NCBI RefSeq assembly: GCF_900114915.1
Contig: NZ_FOUS01000003.1
Span: 62,001 to 126,000, forward strand
Length of the DNA stretch: 64,000 nucleotides
From: Bradyrhizobium sp. Rc3b
GTDB taxonomy: Bacteria; Pseudomonadota; Alphaproteobacteria; Rhizobiales; Xanthobacteraceae
Direction: 5' to 3'
The position numbers and the translations under genes were made by a program. Shown in pieces: positions 9,062 to 19,032 of the stretch (its first letter is position 1; every line of letters starts with the position of its first letter). The notes under the pieces are model-generated. The model was not told where the DNA came from, did no database searches, and saw only the letters and a program-made list of their open reading frames with translations.

Positions 9062-9307
9062 ATGGTACGCAACAAGAACCAATGGATCGTCGTCGCCGTG
9101 CTTGCAGTGCTTTTCCTCGGCGCGAGCTGGTTCTGCCTGTCAGTCTGGACGGCGACACCCTCGATGCCGCTTTACGGAAACATCGTGCTGGCGGCGGCCG
9201 CCATCCTTGTTCTGGTGCTCGGCTGCGGCCTGATCGCGCTGATGTTCTATAGCCATCGCAAGGGCTACGACGAGCCGGCGCGCAGCAACCGAACCGCGCG
9301 GGACTAG
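9062..9307 (+). CDS. Small two-helix membrane protein
   Basis: This 81-residue protein has two hydrophobic segments (about 9-28 and 40-64) and a charged C-terminus (SHRKGYDEPARSNRTARD). The ribosome binding site is GAGGAA directly before the ATG. It follows the HdeD gene and the small Tat-like protein by 18 bases, which suggests one transcript. No family is recognised. Confidence 0.6.
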   Translation: MVRNKNQWIVVAVLAVLFLGASWFCLSVWTATPSMPLYGNIVLAAAAILVLVLGCGLIALMFYSHRKGYDEPARSNRTARD

Positions 9308-9371
9308 CTCAGCTGGTCGAATCGCGGAGGCCTGACGCCGGCAGTTCCGAGCCTGGTGCAGGGAGCGGACG

Positions 9372-10607
9372 ATGAACCTTGCTGACGTCCGGCTCGGACT
9401 GCTGGCGGCGAGCCTCGTGACATTAGCCGGCGAACCCGCGCGGCCGCAGCCGGCCCCGCCTGCGCCCGCCGTCGGCGTTGTCGAAGCGGCGCGGCGGCCG
9501 ATCACCGAGAGCAGTGAGTTTCTCGGCCGGATCGAGGCCATCAACCAGGTCAACATTGCCGCTCGCGTCACCGCTTTTCTGGAGCGGCGGCTGTTCACCG
9601 AGGGCGCCGAAATCAGGAAAGGCGAGCAGCTCTATAAGCTCGAACGCGGCCCGTTCGAGGCCGATGTCGCCGCCAAGCAGGCGGAGGTGGCACAGCTCGA
9701 AGCGACGCTCGAGAATGCCAGATTGACCACCGAGCGCGCCCGCACCCTGCTTGGCGGACCGGCCGGGCAGCAATCGACCTACGATGCCGCGCTCGCGAGC
9801 CAGCGCAGCCTCGAGGCCCAGGTCAAGGCTGCGCAAGCGCAGGTCCAGGCCTCACAGATCAACCTCGACTACACCATCATCAGCGCGCCGATCGACGGCA
9901 AGATCGGGCGCACGGCCGTGACGGAAGGCAACATCGTCAGTCCGAGTTCGGGCGTGCTGACCACGATCGTCAGCCAGGATCCAATGTATGTCACGTTCCC
10001 GGTGCCGCTGCGCCAGGGGCTCGAGCTGCGCGAACGCTACGGCCCCCAAGGCGGCCTCGAGGCGGTGACGATCCGGTTGCGGCTGCCCGACGGGCGCATG
10101 TATGGGCAATCCGGCAAGCTGAATTTCGTCGACAACACCATCGCCCAGAACACCGACACGATCACGGTGCGTGGAGAGATCGCCAACCCGATCCTGCGCG
10201 CTCCCTCGGCCGCAGGCGTTACCGTCCACGAGCTCACCAACGGCGAATTCGTCACCGTCGTCCTCGAAGGAGTCCAGCCTGTCGAGGTGCTGGCGATCCC
10301 GCGCTCGGCGGTGCTGTCCGACCAGCGCGGCGACTACGTTCTTGTCGTCGGGGCAAACGATAAGGCAGAGCAGCGGCGCATTCAGCTCGGGCAATCGACT
10401 CCCACGATCGCCGCCGTCATCAGCGGATTGACGGCCGGTGACAAGGTGATCGCGGAAGGGCTGCAGCGGGTTCGCGCCGGCCAAACCGTCTCTCCAGAGC
10501 CGGCAAGTCCGCTGATCTTGTCGAGCATGAAAGACTCAACCGGCGAGGCGACTCCGCAAGGCGGGCGCGCCCCGCCGCCCCGAACCGGCAAGGGCGGTAG
10601 CCAATGA
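9372..10607 (+). CDS. RND efflux periplasmic adaptor (AcrA/MexA type)
   Basis: This 411-residue adaptor belongs to a tripartite multidrug pump. It shows an N-terminal hydrophobic signal segment, the entry motif [20 protein letters not shown], the lipoyl-like [20 protein letters not shown], a coiled-coil hairpin (about 95-160) and the return segment [19 protein letters not shown]. Unlike many AcrA proteins it has no lipobox cysteine. Its stop overlaps the ATG of the following permease, so the pair is co-translated. No outer-membrane channel gene follows, so a channel encoded elsewhere must be used. Confidence 0.92.
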   Translation: MNLADVRLGLLAASLVTLAGEPARPQPAPPAPAVGVVEAARRPITESSEFLGRIEAINQVNIAARVTAFLERRLFTEGAEIRKGEQLYKLERGPFEADVAAKQAEVAQLEATLENARLTTERARTLLGGPAGQQSTYDAALASQRSLEAQVKAAQAQVQASQINLDYTIISAPIDGKIGRTAVTEGNIVSPSSGVLTTIVSQDPMYVTFPVPLRQGLELRERYGPQGGLEAVTIRLRLPDGRMYGQSGKLNFVDNTIAQNTDTITVRGEIANPILRAPSAAGVTVHELTNGEFVTVVLEGVQPVEVLAIPRSAVLSDQRGDYVLVVGANDKAEQRRIQLGQSTPTIAAVISGLTAGDKVIAEGLQRVRAGQTVSPEPASPLILSSMKDSTGEATPQGGRAPPPRTGKGGSQ

Positions 10608-13600
10608 TATCGAGCGTCTTCGTCGACCGGCCACGTCTTTCGATGGTGATCGCCTTTGTCATCACCATTGCCGGCGCGCTGGCGCTCACGCAGATCCCGG
10701 TGGCGCAGTTTCCCGATATCGTGCCGCCGCAGGTCACCGTAGCCGCGAACTTTCCCGGCGCCTCCGCCGAGGTCGTGGAGAGCAGCGTCGCACAGCCGTT
10801 GGAGGCGCAGGTGGTCGGCGTCGACCGCGCGCTCTATATGAAATCGACCAGCGGCAACGACGGCAGCTATACGCTGACGGTTTCGTTCGCGCTCGGCACC
10901 AATCCCGACATCAACACGGTCAACGTCAATAATCGCGTCCAGAGCGCATTGTCGCAATTGCCCACGGAAGTGCAACAGCAGGGCGTGACCGTCCAGAAAC
11001 GATCCTCTTCGATCCTGCAGTTCCTGGTGCTCTACAGTGCAGATGGTCAGCAGGACCCGCTCTTCATCACCAATTACGCCATCATCAACGTGCTGGACGC
11101 GATTGCGAGCACGCCGGGTGTCGGCCAGGCCAATCTGTTCGCCAGGATGAATTATTCGATGCGGATCTGGTTCGATACGCAGCGCCTCACCAGCCTCAAC
11201 CTGACCCCCTCGGACGTGGTCGCCGCCATTCGCGCACAGAGCGTCCAGGCTCCCGTCGGCCGCATTGGCGCGCGGCCGATCAGCGACGATCAGCAGTTCC
11301 AGTTCAACGTGCAGACAATGGGCCGCCTCGCCACTGTCGATCAATTCGCCAACATCGTGCTGCGCGCCGAGCCGGACGGATCCTCGCTGCTGGTCAAGGA
11401 CGTCGCCCGCGTCGAGTTGGGCGCGCAAAATCTCGACAGCGAAGCCCGGATCGACGGGCGAGCTGCAGTTCCGATTGCGATCTACCTCGCCCCCGGCGCC
11501 AACGCGGTGACCACCGCGCGTGCGGTCGCGGACACGATGCAGCGGCTGTCCGGCCGGTTTCCGGCAGGGCTCGGTTATCTCGTGCAATACGACTCCACCA
11601 CGTTCGTACGCGACACGATCACGGAGGTGCTGTGGACGTTGGGCGAGGCCTTCGTCCTGGTTGTGATCGTGGTCTATCTGTTCCTCGGAAACATGCGTGC
11701 CACCGCGATTCCGGCCGTCGCGGTCCCGGTAAGCCTCGTGGGCACCTTCGCTGTCCTGCTCGCGCTCGGTTATTCCGCCAACACCGTATCCCTGCTCGCA
11801 ATGGTGCTTGCGATCGGCATCGTGGTGGACGACGCCATCGTCGTGGTCGAGAATGTCGAACGTGTCATGGCGGAGGAGCCTGCCCTGTCTCCGGCCGAGG
11901 CCAGCAAGAAAGCCATGAGCCAGATCACCGCGCCGATCGTCGCGATCACGCTGGTACTGCTCTCGGTGTTCGTGCCTATCGCTTTCATTCCCGGTATCTC
12001 GGGCACGCTGTTCCGCCAATTCGCGGTGACGATCAGCGCCGCCATGATGATCTCGGCCTTGAATGCCCTGACGCTGTCGCCAGCCCTTTGTGCGCTGCTG
12101 CTGCATCATACAGGACAGCGCCGCGGCATCATCGGCCGCATGCTTACCGGCATCGACTGGGTGCGCGATCACTACAGCGGCGCGGTCCGCCGGCTGGTGC
12201 GCATGGCAGCCTTGTCGCTCCTGCTGGTGGCAGCCTTTGCCGCAGGAATCTTCGGCCTGTCGCTGGTGACCCCGACCGGCTTCCTGCCCGAGGAGGACCA
12301 GGGTGCCTTCTTCACCTCGGTTCAGTTGCCGGACGGCGCATCGGTAGCGCGGACCAGCGAGACCACCCGGCAGATCGAGGACATCTTGAAACAGATGCCG
12401 GCCGTCGACCACGTCCTCGCGGTGATCGGCTTTTCCCTCCTCGACGGAGCCTCCGAGCCGAACAGCGCACTCGTGGTGGCGCGACTGAAGCCGTTCGCCG
12501 ACCGCAAGACGGCAACGGATTCCGCCCAGGCGTTGATCGCCAAGACCTTCGCCGCCGGCGCCCAGATCCGGCAAGCCAATGTGCTACCCTTCAACCTGCC
12601 GCCGATCATCGGGCTCTCCACCGGCGGTGGCTTCGAATATCAATTGCAGGCCCTGGAGGGTCAGGCCCCGGCCGCGATCTCCAGCGTCACGAACGCGTTG
12701 ATCGGCGCAGCCAATGCCGATCCGCAGCTCGCGCGCGTATTCTCGACATTCACGGCGACCAATCCATCGCTCTATCTCGATATTGACCGCCGCAAGGCCC
12801 AGGCGCTGGGCGTCAGCGTCAACGACATCTTTACGGCGCTCCAGGCCACGCTTGGCGGCATCTACGTCAACAACTTCAACCTGTTCGGTCGCACCTGGCA
12901 GGTCAATCTGCAAGGTGAAGCATTCGATCGCGCCGATACGTCCGATGTCTGGCGCATCCATGTGCGTAACAGCTCGGGCGAGATGGTGCCGTTACGATCC
13001 CTCGCCGGCCTCAAGATCGTGACCGGGCCACAGGTCATCACCCGCTACAACAATTATCGTTCGGTGACCGTCAACGGCAGCCCGGCATCGGGCATCTCCT
13101 CCGGGACCGCGATCGCCGCCATGGCGCAGATCTCGGAGGATGTTCTGCCGCCGGGGTACGGTTTCGCGTGGACTGGCACCGCCTACCAGGAACAGCAGGC
13201 GGCCGGCCAGACCGGCATCGTGCTTATGCTCGCCGTCCTCTTCGCTTATCTGTTCCTGGTCGCGCTCTATGAAAGCACCGTGATTCCGATTCCCGTGCTG
13301 CTCTCGGTCGTCGTCGGCGTGCTCGGATCCTACCTCGGCATCAAGATCGCTGGGCTCAATCTCGACCTCTACGGTCAGATCGGCCTCGTCGTCCTGATCG
13401 CGCTTGCCGCCAAAAACGGCATCCTGATCGTCGAGTTCGCCAAGGAGCAACGCGAGGCCGGCGTGCCGCTCGACGAGGCCGCGATCCAGGGCGCACATAT
13501 GCGCTTTCGCGCCGTCATGATGACCTCGGCGGCCTTCATCCTGGGCCTCTTGCCGCTCGTGATCGCGACCGGCGCCGCCGCGCTCAGCCGGCGCGCCGTC

Positions 13601-13756
13601 GGCACGGCGGTCTTCGCCGGCATGCTGGCCGCAAGCTCGATCGGAATATTCATCGTGCCGATGCTCTACGTGGTTTTCCAGCGCCTGCGTGAGCGGGCGA
13701 AGGCGGCCTTCAAGTCAAGCCATCAGCCGAAATCGCCCGATCGCAATGCAATCTAG
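10604..13756 (+). CDS. RND multidrug efflux permease (AcrB/MexB, HAE1 type)
   Basis: This 1050-residue inner-membrane exporter has the usual family length and 12 membrane helices. It opens [20 protein letters not shown]. The proton-relay residues are present: the paired Asp of helix 4 in [18 protein letters not shown], and the Lys of helix 10 in [17 protein letters not shown]. Porter motifs include [19 protein letters not shown] and [16 protein letters not shown]. This points to a drug exporter rather than a metal exporter. It is expected to form a trimer with the adaptor encoded upstream. No local repressor gene is seen next to the operon. Confidence 0.95.
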   Translation: MISSVFVDRPRLSMVIAFVITIAGALALTQIPVAQFPDIVPPQVTVAANFPGASAEVVESSVAQPLEAQVVGVDRALYMKSTSGNDGSYTLTVSFALGTNPDINTVNVNNRVQSALSQLPTEVQQQGVTVQKRSSSILQFLVLYSADGQQDPLFITNYAIINVLDAIASTPGVGQANLFARMNYSMRIWFDTQRLTSLNLTPSDVVAAIRAQSVQAPVGRIGARPISDDQQFQFNVQTMGRLATVDQFANIVLRAEPDGSSLLVKDVARVELGAQNLDSEARIDGRAAVPIAIYLAPGANAVTTARAVADTMQRLSGRFPAGLGYLVQYDSTTFVRDTITEVLWTLGEAFVLVVIVVYLFLGNMRATAIPAVAVPVSLVGTFAVLLALGYSANTVSLLAMVLAIGIVVDDAIVVVENVERVMAEEPALSPAEASKKAMSQITAPIVAITLVLLSVFVPIAFIPGISGTLFRQFAVTISAAMMISALNALTLSPALCALLLHHTGQRRGIIGRMLTGIDWVRDHYSGAVRRLVRMAALSLLLVAAFAAGIFGLSLVTPTGFLPEEDQGAFFTSVQLPDGASVARTSETTRQIEDILKQMPAVDHVLAVIGFSLLDGASEPNSALVVARLKPFADRKTATDSAQALIAKTFAAGAQIRQANVLPFNLPPIIGLSTGGGFEYQLQALEGQAPAAISSVTNALIGAANADPQLARVFSTFTATNPSLYLDIDRRKAQALGVSVNDIFTALQATLGGIYVNNFNLFGRTWQVNLQGEAFDRADTSDVWRIHVRNSSGEMVPLRSLAGLKIVTGPQVITRYNNYRSVTVNGSPASGISSGTAIAAMAQISEDVLPPGYGFAWTGTAYQEQQAAGQTGIVLMLAVLFAYLFLVALYESTVIPIPVLLSVVVGVLGSYLGIKIAGLNLDLYGQIGLVVLIALAAKNGILIVEFAKEQREAGVPLDEAAIQGAHMRFRAVMMTSAAFILGLLPLVIATGAAALSRRAVGTAVFAGMLAASSIGIFIVPMLYVVFQRLRERAKAAFKSSHQPKSPDRNAI

Positions 13757-13900
13757 ACAGGCTTTGGGGGTGCCTTGCATCCCGCAACGCTGCGTCGTTC
13801 AACGAAGAAGGCCCCCAGGGGCTGATGACTGTCCAAAGATCTGGTTATCAGCCACCTTCATCCGCCTGTCGCCCGTCACAAAGATGCTTGTGGCATTGGC

Positions 13901-14680
13901 TCACCGTCCCTGGAAGACTGCTGGCCGCCGCTCAATAAACGACTGGATGCCCTCGCGCGCGTCGGCGCTCTTGAGCACACGGTCCCGGATCGCCGGAATG
14001 CAGGCGATCGCAGCCGCCTCACCCTGCTCGGTGTATTTCGCGGCCGCTTCCTTGGTCACCTGAATCCCAAGCGGTGCGTTGCGGGCGATGATCGCCGCGA
14101 TCTCCATGGCACGGCCGATCTGCTGGCCGGCCGGAACGACCTCCTGAACGAGACCGATCTCTCGGGCACGTTGCGCCGTGAATTCATCGCACAGGAAGAG
14201 GTGGTACATGGCGTTACCCCAGCCTGCGCGGGACAGATAGCGGAAGTGAGCGCCGCCCAGGGGCGCGATGCCGCGCTTGGCCTCCATCTGGCAGAATCGG
14301 CTGTCGTCGGCGGCCACTACGATGTCGCCGGCCAGCATCAGCTCGATGCCGACGGTGTAGACGATGCCTTGCGTCGCGGTGACGATTGGCTTCCTGCAGC
14401 GCTTGGTGAGGCCGAAAACGTCGACATTGCCTTCCTTGACAGTCCGCTTCTCGGCGTTCGGGCCGAAGAATTTCGGCATGTCGAGGCCCGCGGTGAAGTC
14501 CTTGCCTTCCGCGCAAATCACGCCGACCCAGTAGCCGTCGTTGTCGTGCAACTCGGTCAACGCGTCCGACAGCAGATCCATCATCTGGGGGGAGAGGGAG
14601 TTCTTCTTCGCGGGATTGTCGATGATGATCTTCAGGATGTGATCATGCGCCTCGGTGCGGATCGTGCCTTCGGTGGTCAT
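13901..14680 (-). CDS. Enoyl-CoA hydratase/isomerase family protein (crotonase)
   Basis: This 259-residue protein has a crotonase fold. NPAKKNSLSPQMMDLLSDAL is the usual N-terminal motif, GKDFTAGLDMPKFF carries the first oxyanion-hole loop, and VGIELMLAGDIVVAADDSRF with EAKRGIAPLGGAHFRY carries the active-site region. The usual second Glu of hydratases is not obvious, so it may be an isomerase or another crotonase reaction. The ATG has AGGAGA upstream. It lies 15 bases after the tautomerase-like gene on the same strand, so the two are probably co-transcribed and controlled by the divergent TetR gene. Confidence 0.88.
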   Translation of the reverse strand: MTTEGTIRTEAHDHILKIIIDNPAKKNSLSPQMMDLLSDALTELHDNDGYWVGVICAEGKDFTAGLDMPKFFGPNAEKRTVKEGNVDVFGLTKRCRKPIVTATQGIVYTVGIELMLAGDIVVAADDSRFCQMEAKRGIAPLGGAHFRYLSRAGWGNAMYHLFLCDEFTAQRAREIGLVQEVVPAGQQIGRAMEIAAIIARNAPLGIQVTKEAAAKYTEQGEAAAIACIPAIRDRVLKSADAREGIQSFIERRPAVFQGR

Positions 14681-14695
14681 GCGAGCGTCTCCTGT

Positions 14696-15184
14696 CTACC
14701 TGTCGTTCTTGATGGCGAGTGCGGTTCGAATGGCTGCGGCCCGCTCCGGCGGGAACGCCGCTGCGCCCTCCTGGAGAATGTCGAGGAAGGACAGCACGCC
14801 GCCGCGGGAGCCCCAATTGCCCTCTTCTATGATGCGGAAATTGATCCACCAGCTCGGAGAGGGCTCCTTCATCTCGCAAGCATCGGCGAGCGCCCTCAGC
14901 ACATTGCGAATGACGACGGCTCGATCCTCGCGGGTCCAGCAGCAGTCCATCACGACGACGTCCACCACCATGACGTCGCTCGGCTGGTCCGAGAGCAGCT
15001 CTCCGCCGTGCGCGATCATGTCGAGCGGGCGCTCGAGGAAATGCACCTGGTAACCTCGGCGTGCCTGGGGAACGAGCCGGCCGACCTCCGGCACCAGCAC
15101 GGCATCCGTCAGCGTCTTGGCAAGCACCCGGCGCTGCTGACCGGTCAATCGGCCTTGCGGGGTCATCACGTGGATAAAGGTCAT
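14696..15184 (-). CDS. Tautomerase-superfamily-like protein
   Basis: This 162-residue protein starts MTFIHVMTPQGRLTGQQRRV and continues LAKTLTDAVLVPEVGRLV, which resembles the N-terminal beta-alpha unit of 4-oxalocrotonate-tautomerase-like proteins. It is longer than a typical subunit and may hold two such units (the second around VMVVDVVVMDCCWTREDRAV). The catalytic N-terminal proline expected in that superfamily is missing, since residue 2 is Thr. The start is set by GGAGAGCTCGAG before the ATG. It is divergent from the TetR gene, with two palindromic operators between them. The catalytic role is uncertain. Confidence 0.6.
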   Translation of the reverse strand: MTFIHVMTPQGRLTGQQRRVLAKTLTDAVLVPEVGRLVPQARRGYQVHFLERPLDMIAHGGELLSDQPSDVMVVDVVVMDCCWTREDRAVVIRNVLRALADACEMKEPSPSWWINFRIIEEGNWGSRGGVLSFLDILQEGAAAFPPERAAAIRTALAIKNDR

Positions 15185-15205
15185 CTCGAGCTCTCCGGGG
15201 CTGAC

Positions 15206-15221
15206 TATGTCACGTGACATA
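15206..15221. promoter_or_regulatory. Palindromic operator 1 between tautomerase-like gene and TetR gene
   Basis: TATGTCACGTGACATA is a perfect 16-base palindrome. It lies 22 bases upstream of the tautomerase-like ATG and 62 bases upstream of the TetR ATG. Its size and symmetry suit a TetR dimer. A second, imperfect copy follows 18 bases on. Confidence 0.7.
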
Positions 15222-15239
15222 CATCCACACGGCGCTAGC

Positions 15240-15255
15240 TATGTCATCTGTCATA
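15240..15255. promoter_or_regulatory. Imperfect operator 2, copy of the same palindrome
   Basis: TATGTCATCTGTCATA matches the first operator at 13 of 16 positions and keeps the outer half-sites. It lies 28 bases before the TetR ATG, a good position for autorepression. Confidence 0.6.
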
Positions 15256-15282
15256 TTGTAGCGTCGGACGACGAGGTGCCCG

Positions 15283-15897
15283 ATGACGTCCGATACGAGA
15301 GCGAAAATGGTGGCCGGGGCCGCCGATCTGATGAGCCGCCGCGGCGTGAATGCGACGAGCGTACGGGAGGTCGTGCGCCACACCGGCACGCCGCGCGGAT
15401 CGATCAGCCATCATTTTCCCGGGGGCAAACGGCAGCTCATCGAAGATGCCATTGTCTTTGCGGGCACCCAGGTCAGCGGTCCCCTGCGGCATCTCACCAG
15501 CGAACGGGGGGCCATGGCCGGCCTGCGCGCCTTCATCACGCTTTGGAAGAGGACGCTGGAGCAGACGAATTATCAGGCCGGATGTCCTATCCTGGCAGTT
15601 GCCGTCGAGGAATATGTCAGCGATCCCTCCGATCAGGAAACCGCCGGCGGACAGGCGGTCCAGCGCCATCTGCTTGATCTCGCTCAGGGCATCTTTGCGG
15701 ACTGGCAGCAGATCCTGTCCAATGCGCTGAAGCAGGAAGGCCTCACCGCGTCGCGCGCACGGCGGCTTGCCACGCTGATCGTCGCATCGGTCGAAGGTAC
15801 AGTCGCCATGTGCAGGGCTGCGCGTAGCGCCCAACCCCTGGAGGAGGTCAGTCACGAGCTCGAGCTCCTGCTGAAGAGCGCAATCGACAAGCCATAG
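15283..15897 (+). CDS. TetR-family transcriptional regulator
   Basis: This 204-residue regulator has an N-terminal helix-turn-helix domain (about 5-55) with GAADLMSRRGVNATSVREVV and TGTPRGSISHHFPGGKRQLI, the usual TetR recognition region. The ligand-binding half resembles the LmrA/YxaF-like group (CPILAVAVEEYV). It is transcribed divergently from the tautomerase-like and crotonase genes, and convergently with tctA. Two palindromes between it and the divergent genes are the likely operators. The ligand is probably a metabolite of the neighbouring catabolic genes; that is inferred from context. Confidence 0.9.
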   Translation: MTSDTRAKMVAGAADLMSRRGVNATSVREVVRHTGTPRGSISHHFPGGKRQLIEDAIVFAGTQVSGPLRHLTSERGAMAGLRAFITLWKRTLEQTNYQAGCPILAVAVEEYVSDPSDQETAGGQAVQRHLLDLAQGIFADWQQILSNALKQEGLTASRARRLATLIVASVEGTVAMCRAARSAQPLEEVSHELELLLKSAIDKP

Positions 15898-15928
15898 CGT
15901 CGAGAAGCGAGAGCCGCACAGGTCAACG

Positions 15929-17437
15929 TCAGGCTCCCTCGTCAAGCGCCACCAGTTCGCGCTTTCTGCGCAGCGTCGGCAACAGCGGTCCGATCAGCAG
16001 CACCAGAGCAAGCGCGAGGCACACCGCCGAGATCGGCCGCGTCACGAAGGTGCCGAGATCGCCCTGCGAAAGGATCAGCGACTTGCGCAGATTGTTCTCC
16101 AGCATCGGTCCCAGCACGAAGGCGAGCACCAGCGGTGCCGGCTCATAGCCGAGCTTGCGCATGAAGTAGCCGATGATCCCGAACGCGATCATGACGTAGA
16201 CGTCGAACACGTTATTGCCGCTGCAATAGACGCCGATGATGGTGAAGAGGATGATGAGGGGGAACAGAATGTTGTAGGGCAGCTTCAGGAGCTGCACCCA
16301 CATGCCGATCATCGGCAAATTGAGCACTAGCAGCATGAGGTTGCCGATATACATGCTGGCGACGATGCCCCAGAACAGTCCGGGGTTCTGCGTGATCATT
16401 AGCGGTCCCGGTTGCAGGCCGTGAATCACGAAGGCGCCTAGCAGCAGCGCCATCACCACGTTCGGTGGAATCCCAAGCGTCATCAGCGGAATGAAGGCGC
16501 CACCGGCGGCGGCATTATTGGCGGATTCCGGCCCCGCGACGGCCTCGATCGCGCCGTGGCCGAAGCGCTCGGGAGTCTTGGAGAGCCGCATCTCCAGGGC
16601 ATAGGAAGCAAAAGAGGCTACTACCGCGCCGCCGCCCGGCAGGATGCCGAGGAAAAAGCCGAGAATGGTGCCGCGGCCGACGGGGCCAGCGCTCGCCTTC
16701 CAATCCTCCTGGTTCGGAAAGAGCTGGGTGATCTTGGCATTGATAATGTCGCGCCGGATCAACTGCTCGGTGTTGAGCAGTACTTCGGCGACGCCGAACA
16801 GGCCCATCACGACAGGCACGAGCCCGATGCCGTCCATCAGTTCCATGCGGCCGAACGTCAGGCGCGGCTGCGCCGTAATGCTGTCGAGCCCGATCAGACC
16901 GAGCACGACGCCGATACAGGCCATCAACAAGGCCTTCGCCATCGAGCCCTGGCTGAGGAAGGTCAGCACCACGAGCCCGAGCGCCATCAGGCTGAAATAC
17001 TCGGTGGGACCAAAGACAATGGCGACGCTCGCGAGCTTCGGCGCGACCAGCATCAAGGCGACCAGCGAAAAGGTGCCGGCGATGAAGGAGCCGAAGGCGG
17101 CGATGCCGAGCGCGGGACCCGCGCGGCCCTGCTTCGCCATCTGGTGGCCGTCGATGCAAGTGACGACGGAAGCTGCCTCGCCGGGGATGTTGACCAGGAT
17201 CGAGGTGGTCGAGCCTCCATACATCGAGCCGTAGTAGATGCCGGCCATCATGATGATACCGGATTCCGGTGTTCCCGAGAGCGTCACGGGCAGCAGCAGC
17301 GACATCGCGGAGATTGGCCCGATGCCCGGCAGCACGCCGACCAGCGTGCCGATGAAGACGCCGATGAAGCAGTAAAGCAGGTTGATCGGCGCCAACGCGA
17401 CCCCGAACCCATGCGCGACATTGACGAGAGTATCCAT
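15929..17437 (-). CDS. tctA: Tripartite tricarboxylate transporter large permease TctA
   Basis: This 502-residue permease has about 12 hydrophobic segments and the TctA signatures GVLPGIGPISAMSLLLPVTL, GIYYGSMYGGSTTSILVNIP and GEAASVVTCIDGHQMAKQGR. It forms the main channel of a secondary uptake system for organic acids, energised by the ion gradient and fed by a periplasmic Bug-type binding protein. It is the last gene of the tctC-tctB-tctA unit on the minus strand, 9 bases after tctB. The substrate is unknown; tricarboxylates are only one possibility. Confidence 0.95.
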   Translation of the reverse strand: MDTLVNVAHGFGVALAPINLLYCFIGVFIGTLVGVLPGIGPISAMSLLLPVTLSGTPESGIIMMAGIYYGSMYGGSTTSILVNIPGEAASVVTCIDGHQMAKQGRAGPALGIAAFGSFIAGTFSLVALMLVAPKLASVAIVFGPTEYFSLMALGLVVLTFLSQGSMAKALLMACIGVVLGLIGLDSITAQPRLTFGRMELMDGIGLVPVVMGLFGVAEVLLNTEQLIRRDIINAKITQLFPNQEDWKASAGPVGRGTILGFFLGILPGGGAVVASFASYALEMRLSKTPERFGHGAIEAVAGPESANNAAAGGAFIPLMTLGIPPNVVMALLLGAFVIHGLQPGPLMITQNPGLFWGIVASMYIGNLMLLVLNLPMIGMWVQLLKLPYNILFPLIILFTIIGVYCSGNNVFDVYVMIAFGIIGYFMRKLGYEPAPLVLAFVLGPMLENNLRKSLILSQGDLGTFVTRPISAVCLALALVLLIGPLLPTLRRKRELVALDEGA

Positions 17438-17446
17438 GGCGAGCGC

Positions 17447-17932
17447 TCAGCCGATTTCGAACATGCCGGATGGCAGTTGGATGCCAAGCCCATGCTTGAG
17501 CAGCCACCACATGCCGACGGGGACCAGGACGGAGATCGGCACCGCGAGGACCCAGCGTACCGGATCGATCAGACGCATCAGCAGCAGCATCAGCGGGATC
17601 GAGGACAGCAGGAAGCCGAAAGGATCGAGCGCGAAGGCGAACATGATGAGACACGCGATGACGATGACAGGCTTGGCCCAGTGCACATCTTTCCAGCGCG
17701 CGCCGAACGTCGGTCCGCCGTCGGCCAGCGCGGCAACGATGATCGTTGCAGCGAACGCGCACATCAGGATGCCGGTGTAGAACAGCACGAAACCCGAGCC
17801 GGGATCGTGGATCGTGCCGAGCTTGAGGTGCAGCCCCGACCGTATCACGAAGAGGCCGAGCCCGAGACCGATCAGCCCGCCCCAGAGCTCGGTGTTGTCG
17901 GGACGGAACTTGACGTTGCTGTTGTCACTCAT
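17447..17932 (-). CDS. tctB: Tripartite tricarboxylate transporter small permease TctB
   Basis: This 161-residue protein has four hydrophobic segments and TctB features: a short hydrophilic start (MSDNSNVKFRPDNTELWG), then GLGLGLFVIRSGLHLKLGTI and HDPGSGFVLFYTGILMCAFA. It is the small membrane subunit that partners TctA. It lies 3 bases after the stop of the binding-protein gene, so the transporter genes are closely packed. Confidence 0.9.
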   Translation of the reverse strand: MSDNSNVKFRPDNTELWGGLIGLGLGLFVIRSGLHLKLGTIHDPGSGFVLFYTGILMCAFAATIIVAALADGGPTFGARWKDVHWAKPVIVIACLIMFAFALDPFGFLLSSIPLMLLLMRLIDPVRWVLAVPISVLVPVGMWWLLKHGLGIQLPSGMFEIG

Positions 17933-17935
17933 GGC

Positions 17936-18904
17936 TCAGTTCTTCTTGCCGAGCCCGAGTGCATCGATCACCTTGCGTTCGGAGTCCGTGACCTCGACGA
18001 CGAACTTCTTGTAGTCCTCGCTGTTCTTGTAGTTCGGCACCATGTCGTATTTGGACAGCGTCGCGACCACAGCCGGATCATCCAGCGCCCTCTTGAAGGC
18101 GTCGTGCAGCTTGGCGACGATCTTGGGATCCATGCCCTTCGGGCCGGCTATGCCGAACGGCGAGTCGTAGACCACGGGATAGCCGAGCTCCTTCAGCGTC
18201 GGCGCGTCGGGAAAGTTCGGCGAGCGGCTCGCGGTCCACACCATCAGCAGGCGCAGCTTGCCGGCGTCGACCAGCGGACGCCAGCCGGTGGCGTCGGCCT
18301 GCAGCATGGTGTGCTGGCCGAGCACCGCGGCATTCGTCTCCGCGCCGCCCTTGAACGGAACAGCCGTGAGCTTGATGCCCGCGAGCATAGCGATCTGCTC
18401 CATGCCGACATGTGGCGAAGTGCCCACGCCAGGCGTCGCATAGGTGACCTTGCCCGGATTGGCCTTGGCGTAGTCGACCACGTCCTGCCATGTCTGGAAC
18501 GGACCTTCCGCACTGGTCGTGACGCCGAAGGTGTAGCCCGAGAGGTGGATGATATAGCTGAAGTCCTTCGACGGATCCCAGGGGGTTTCCTGCATCAGCG
18601 GCAGGCGGAACACTCCCATCGGGAGCTGCGCGATGGTGTAGCCGTCGGGCTTCGCGGATGCGGCCATGGTGGCTGGGCCGACCGTGCCGCTTCCTCCGGC
18701 CTTGTTGTCGATCGCGATCGGTTGTCCCAGCACCTTCGAGGCGCTCTCGGCGATCGCGCGCATGGTGAGGTCGGTCGATCCGCCGGCTGGCCAGGGAATG
18801 ATCAGCGTGATCGGCTTGATCGGGTATTCCTGTGCGCCGGCGCAGACGGGCACGAACATGGCGAGCGCCGCGATCGCAATCATCAAACTGCTACGTTGAA
18901 ACAT
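17936..18904 (-). CDS. tctC: Tripartite tricarboxylate transporter binding protein TctC (Bug family)
   Basis: This 322-residue periplasmic binding protein has a signal peptide (MFQRSSLMIAIAALAMFVPV, cleavage near AGAQ) and Bug-family motifs EYPIKPITLIIPWPAGGSTD, VDNKAGGSGTVG-like IAIDNKAGGSGTVGPATMA and FKGGAETNAAVLGQHTMLQ. It captures an organic acid and delivers it to TctAB. The start at 18904 has GAGAGGATCTT upstream. A longer frame to 19036 adds a non-signal N-terminus and is less likely. A second Bug-type gene lies just upstream on the same strand. Confidence 0.93.
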   Translation of the reverse strand: MFQRSSLMIAIAALAMFVPVCAGAQEYPIKPITLIIPWPAGGSTDLTMRAIAESASKVLGQPIAIDNKAGGSGTVGPATMAASAKPDGYTIAQLPMGVFRLPLMQETPWDPSKDFSYIIHLSGYTFGVTTSAEGPFQTWQDVVDYAKANPGKVTYATPGVGTSPHVGMEQIAMLAGIKLTAVPFKGGAETNAAVLGQHTMLQADATGWRPLVDAGKLRLLMVWTASRSPNFPDAPTLKELGYPVVYDSPFGIAGPKGMDPKIVAKLHDAFKRALDDPAVVATLSKYDMVPNYKNSEDYKKFVVEVTDSERKVIDALGLGKKN

Positions 18905-19032
18905 AAGATCCTCTCTCCAGTGATTCGCTCGGGGCCAAGCTCGTGTCTTCATGTGCCCTGCCGGCGGCTCGTCATCGGCACCGTGAATTACCGCCCCCTG
19001 GCGAACCACGACTGCCGATGGCTTCTCCCGCC

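Noticed and set aside
10382..12574. A 730-codon open frame on the minus strand
   Set aside because: It is antisense to the RND permease and adaptor genes, has a His/Arg/Asp-rich composition typical of reversed GC-rich coding DNA, and shows no domain.
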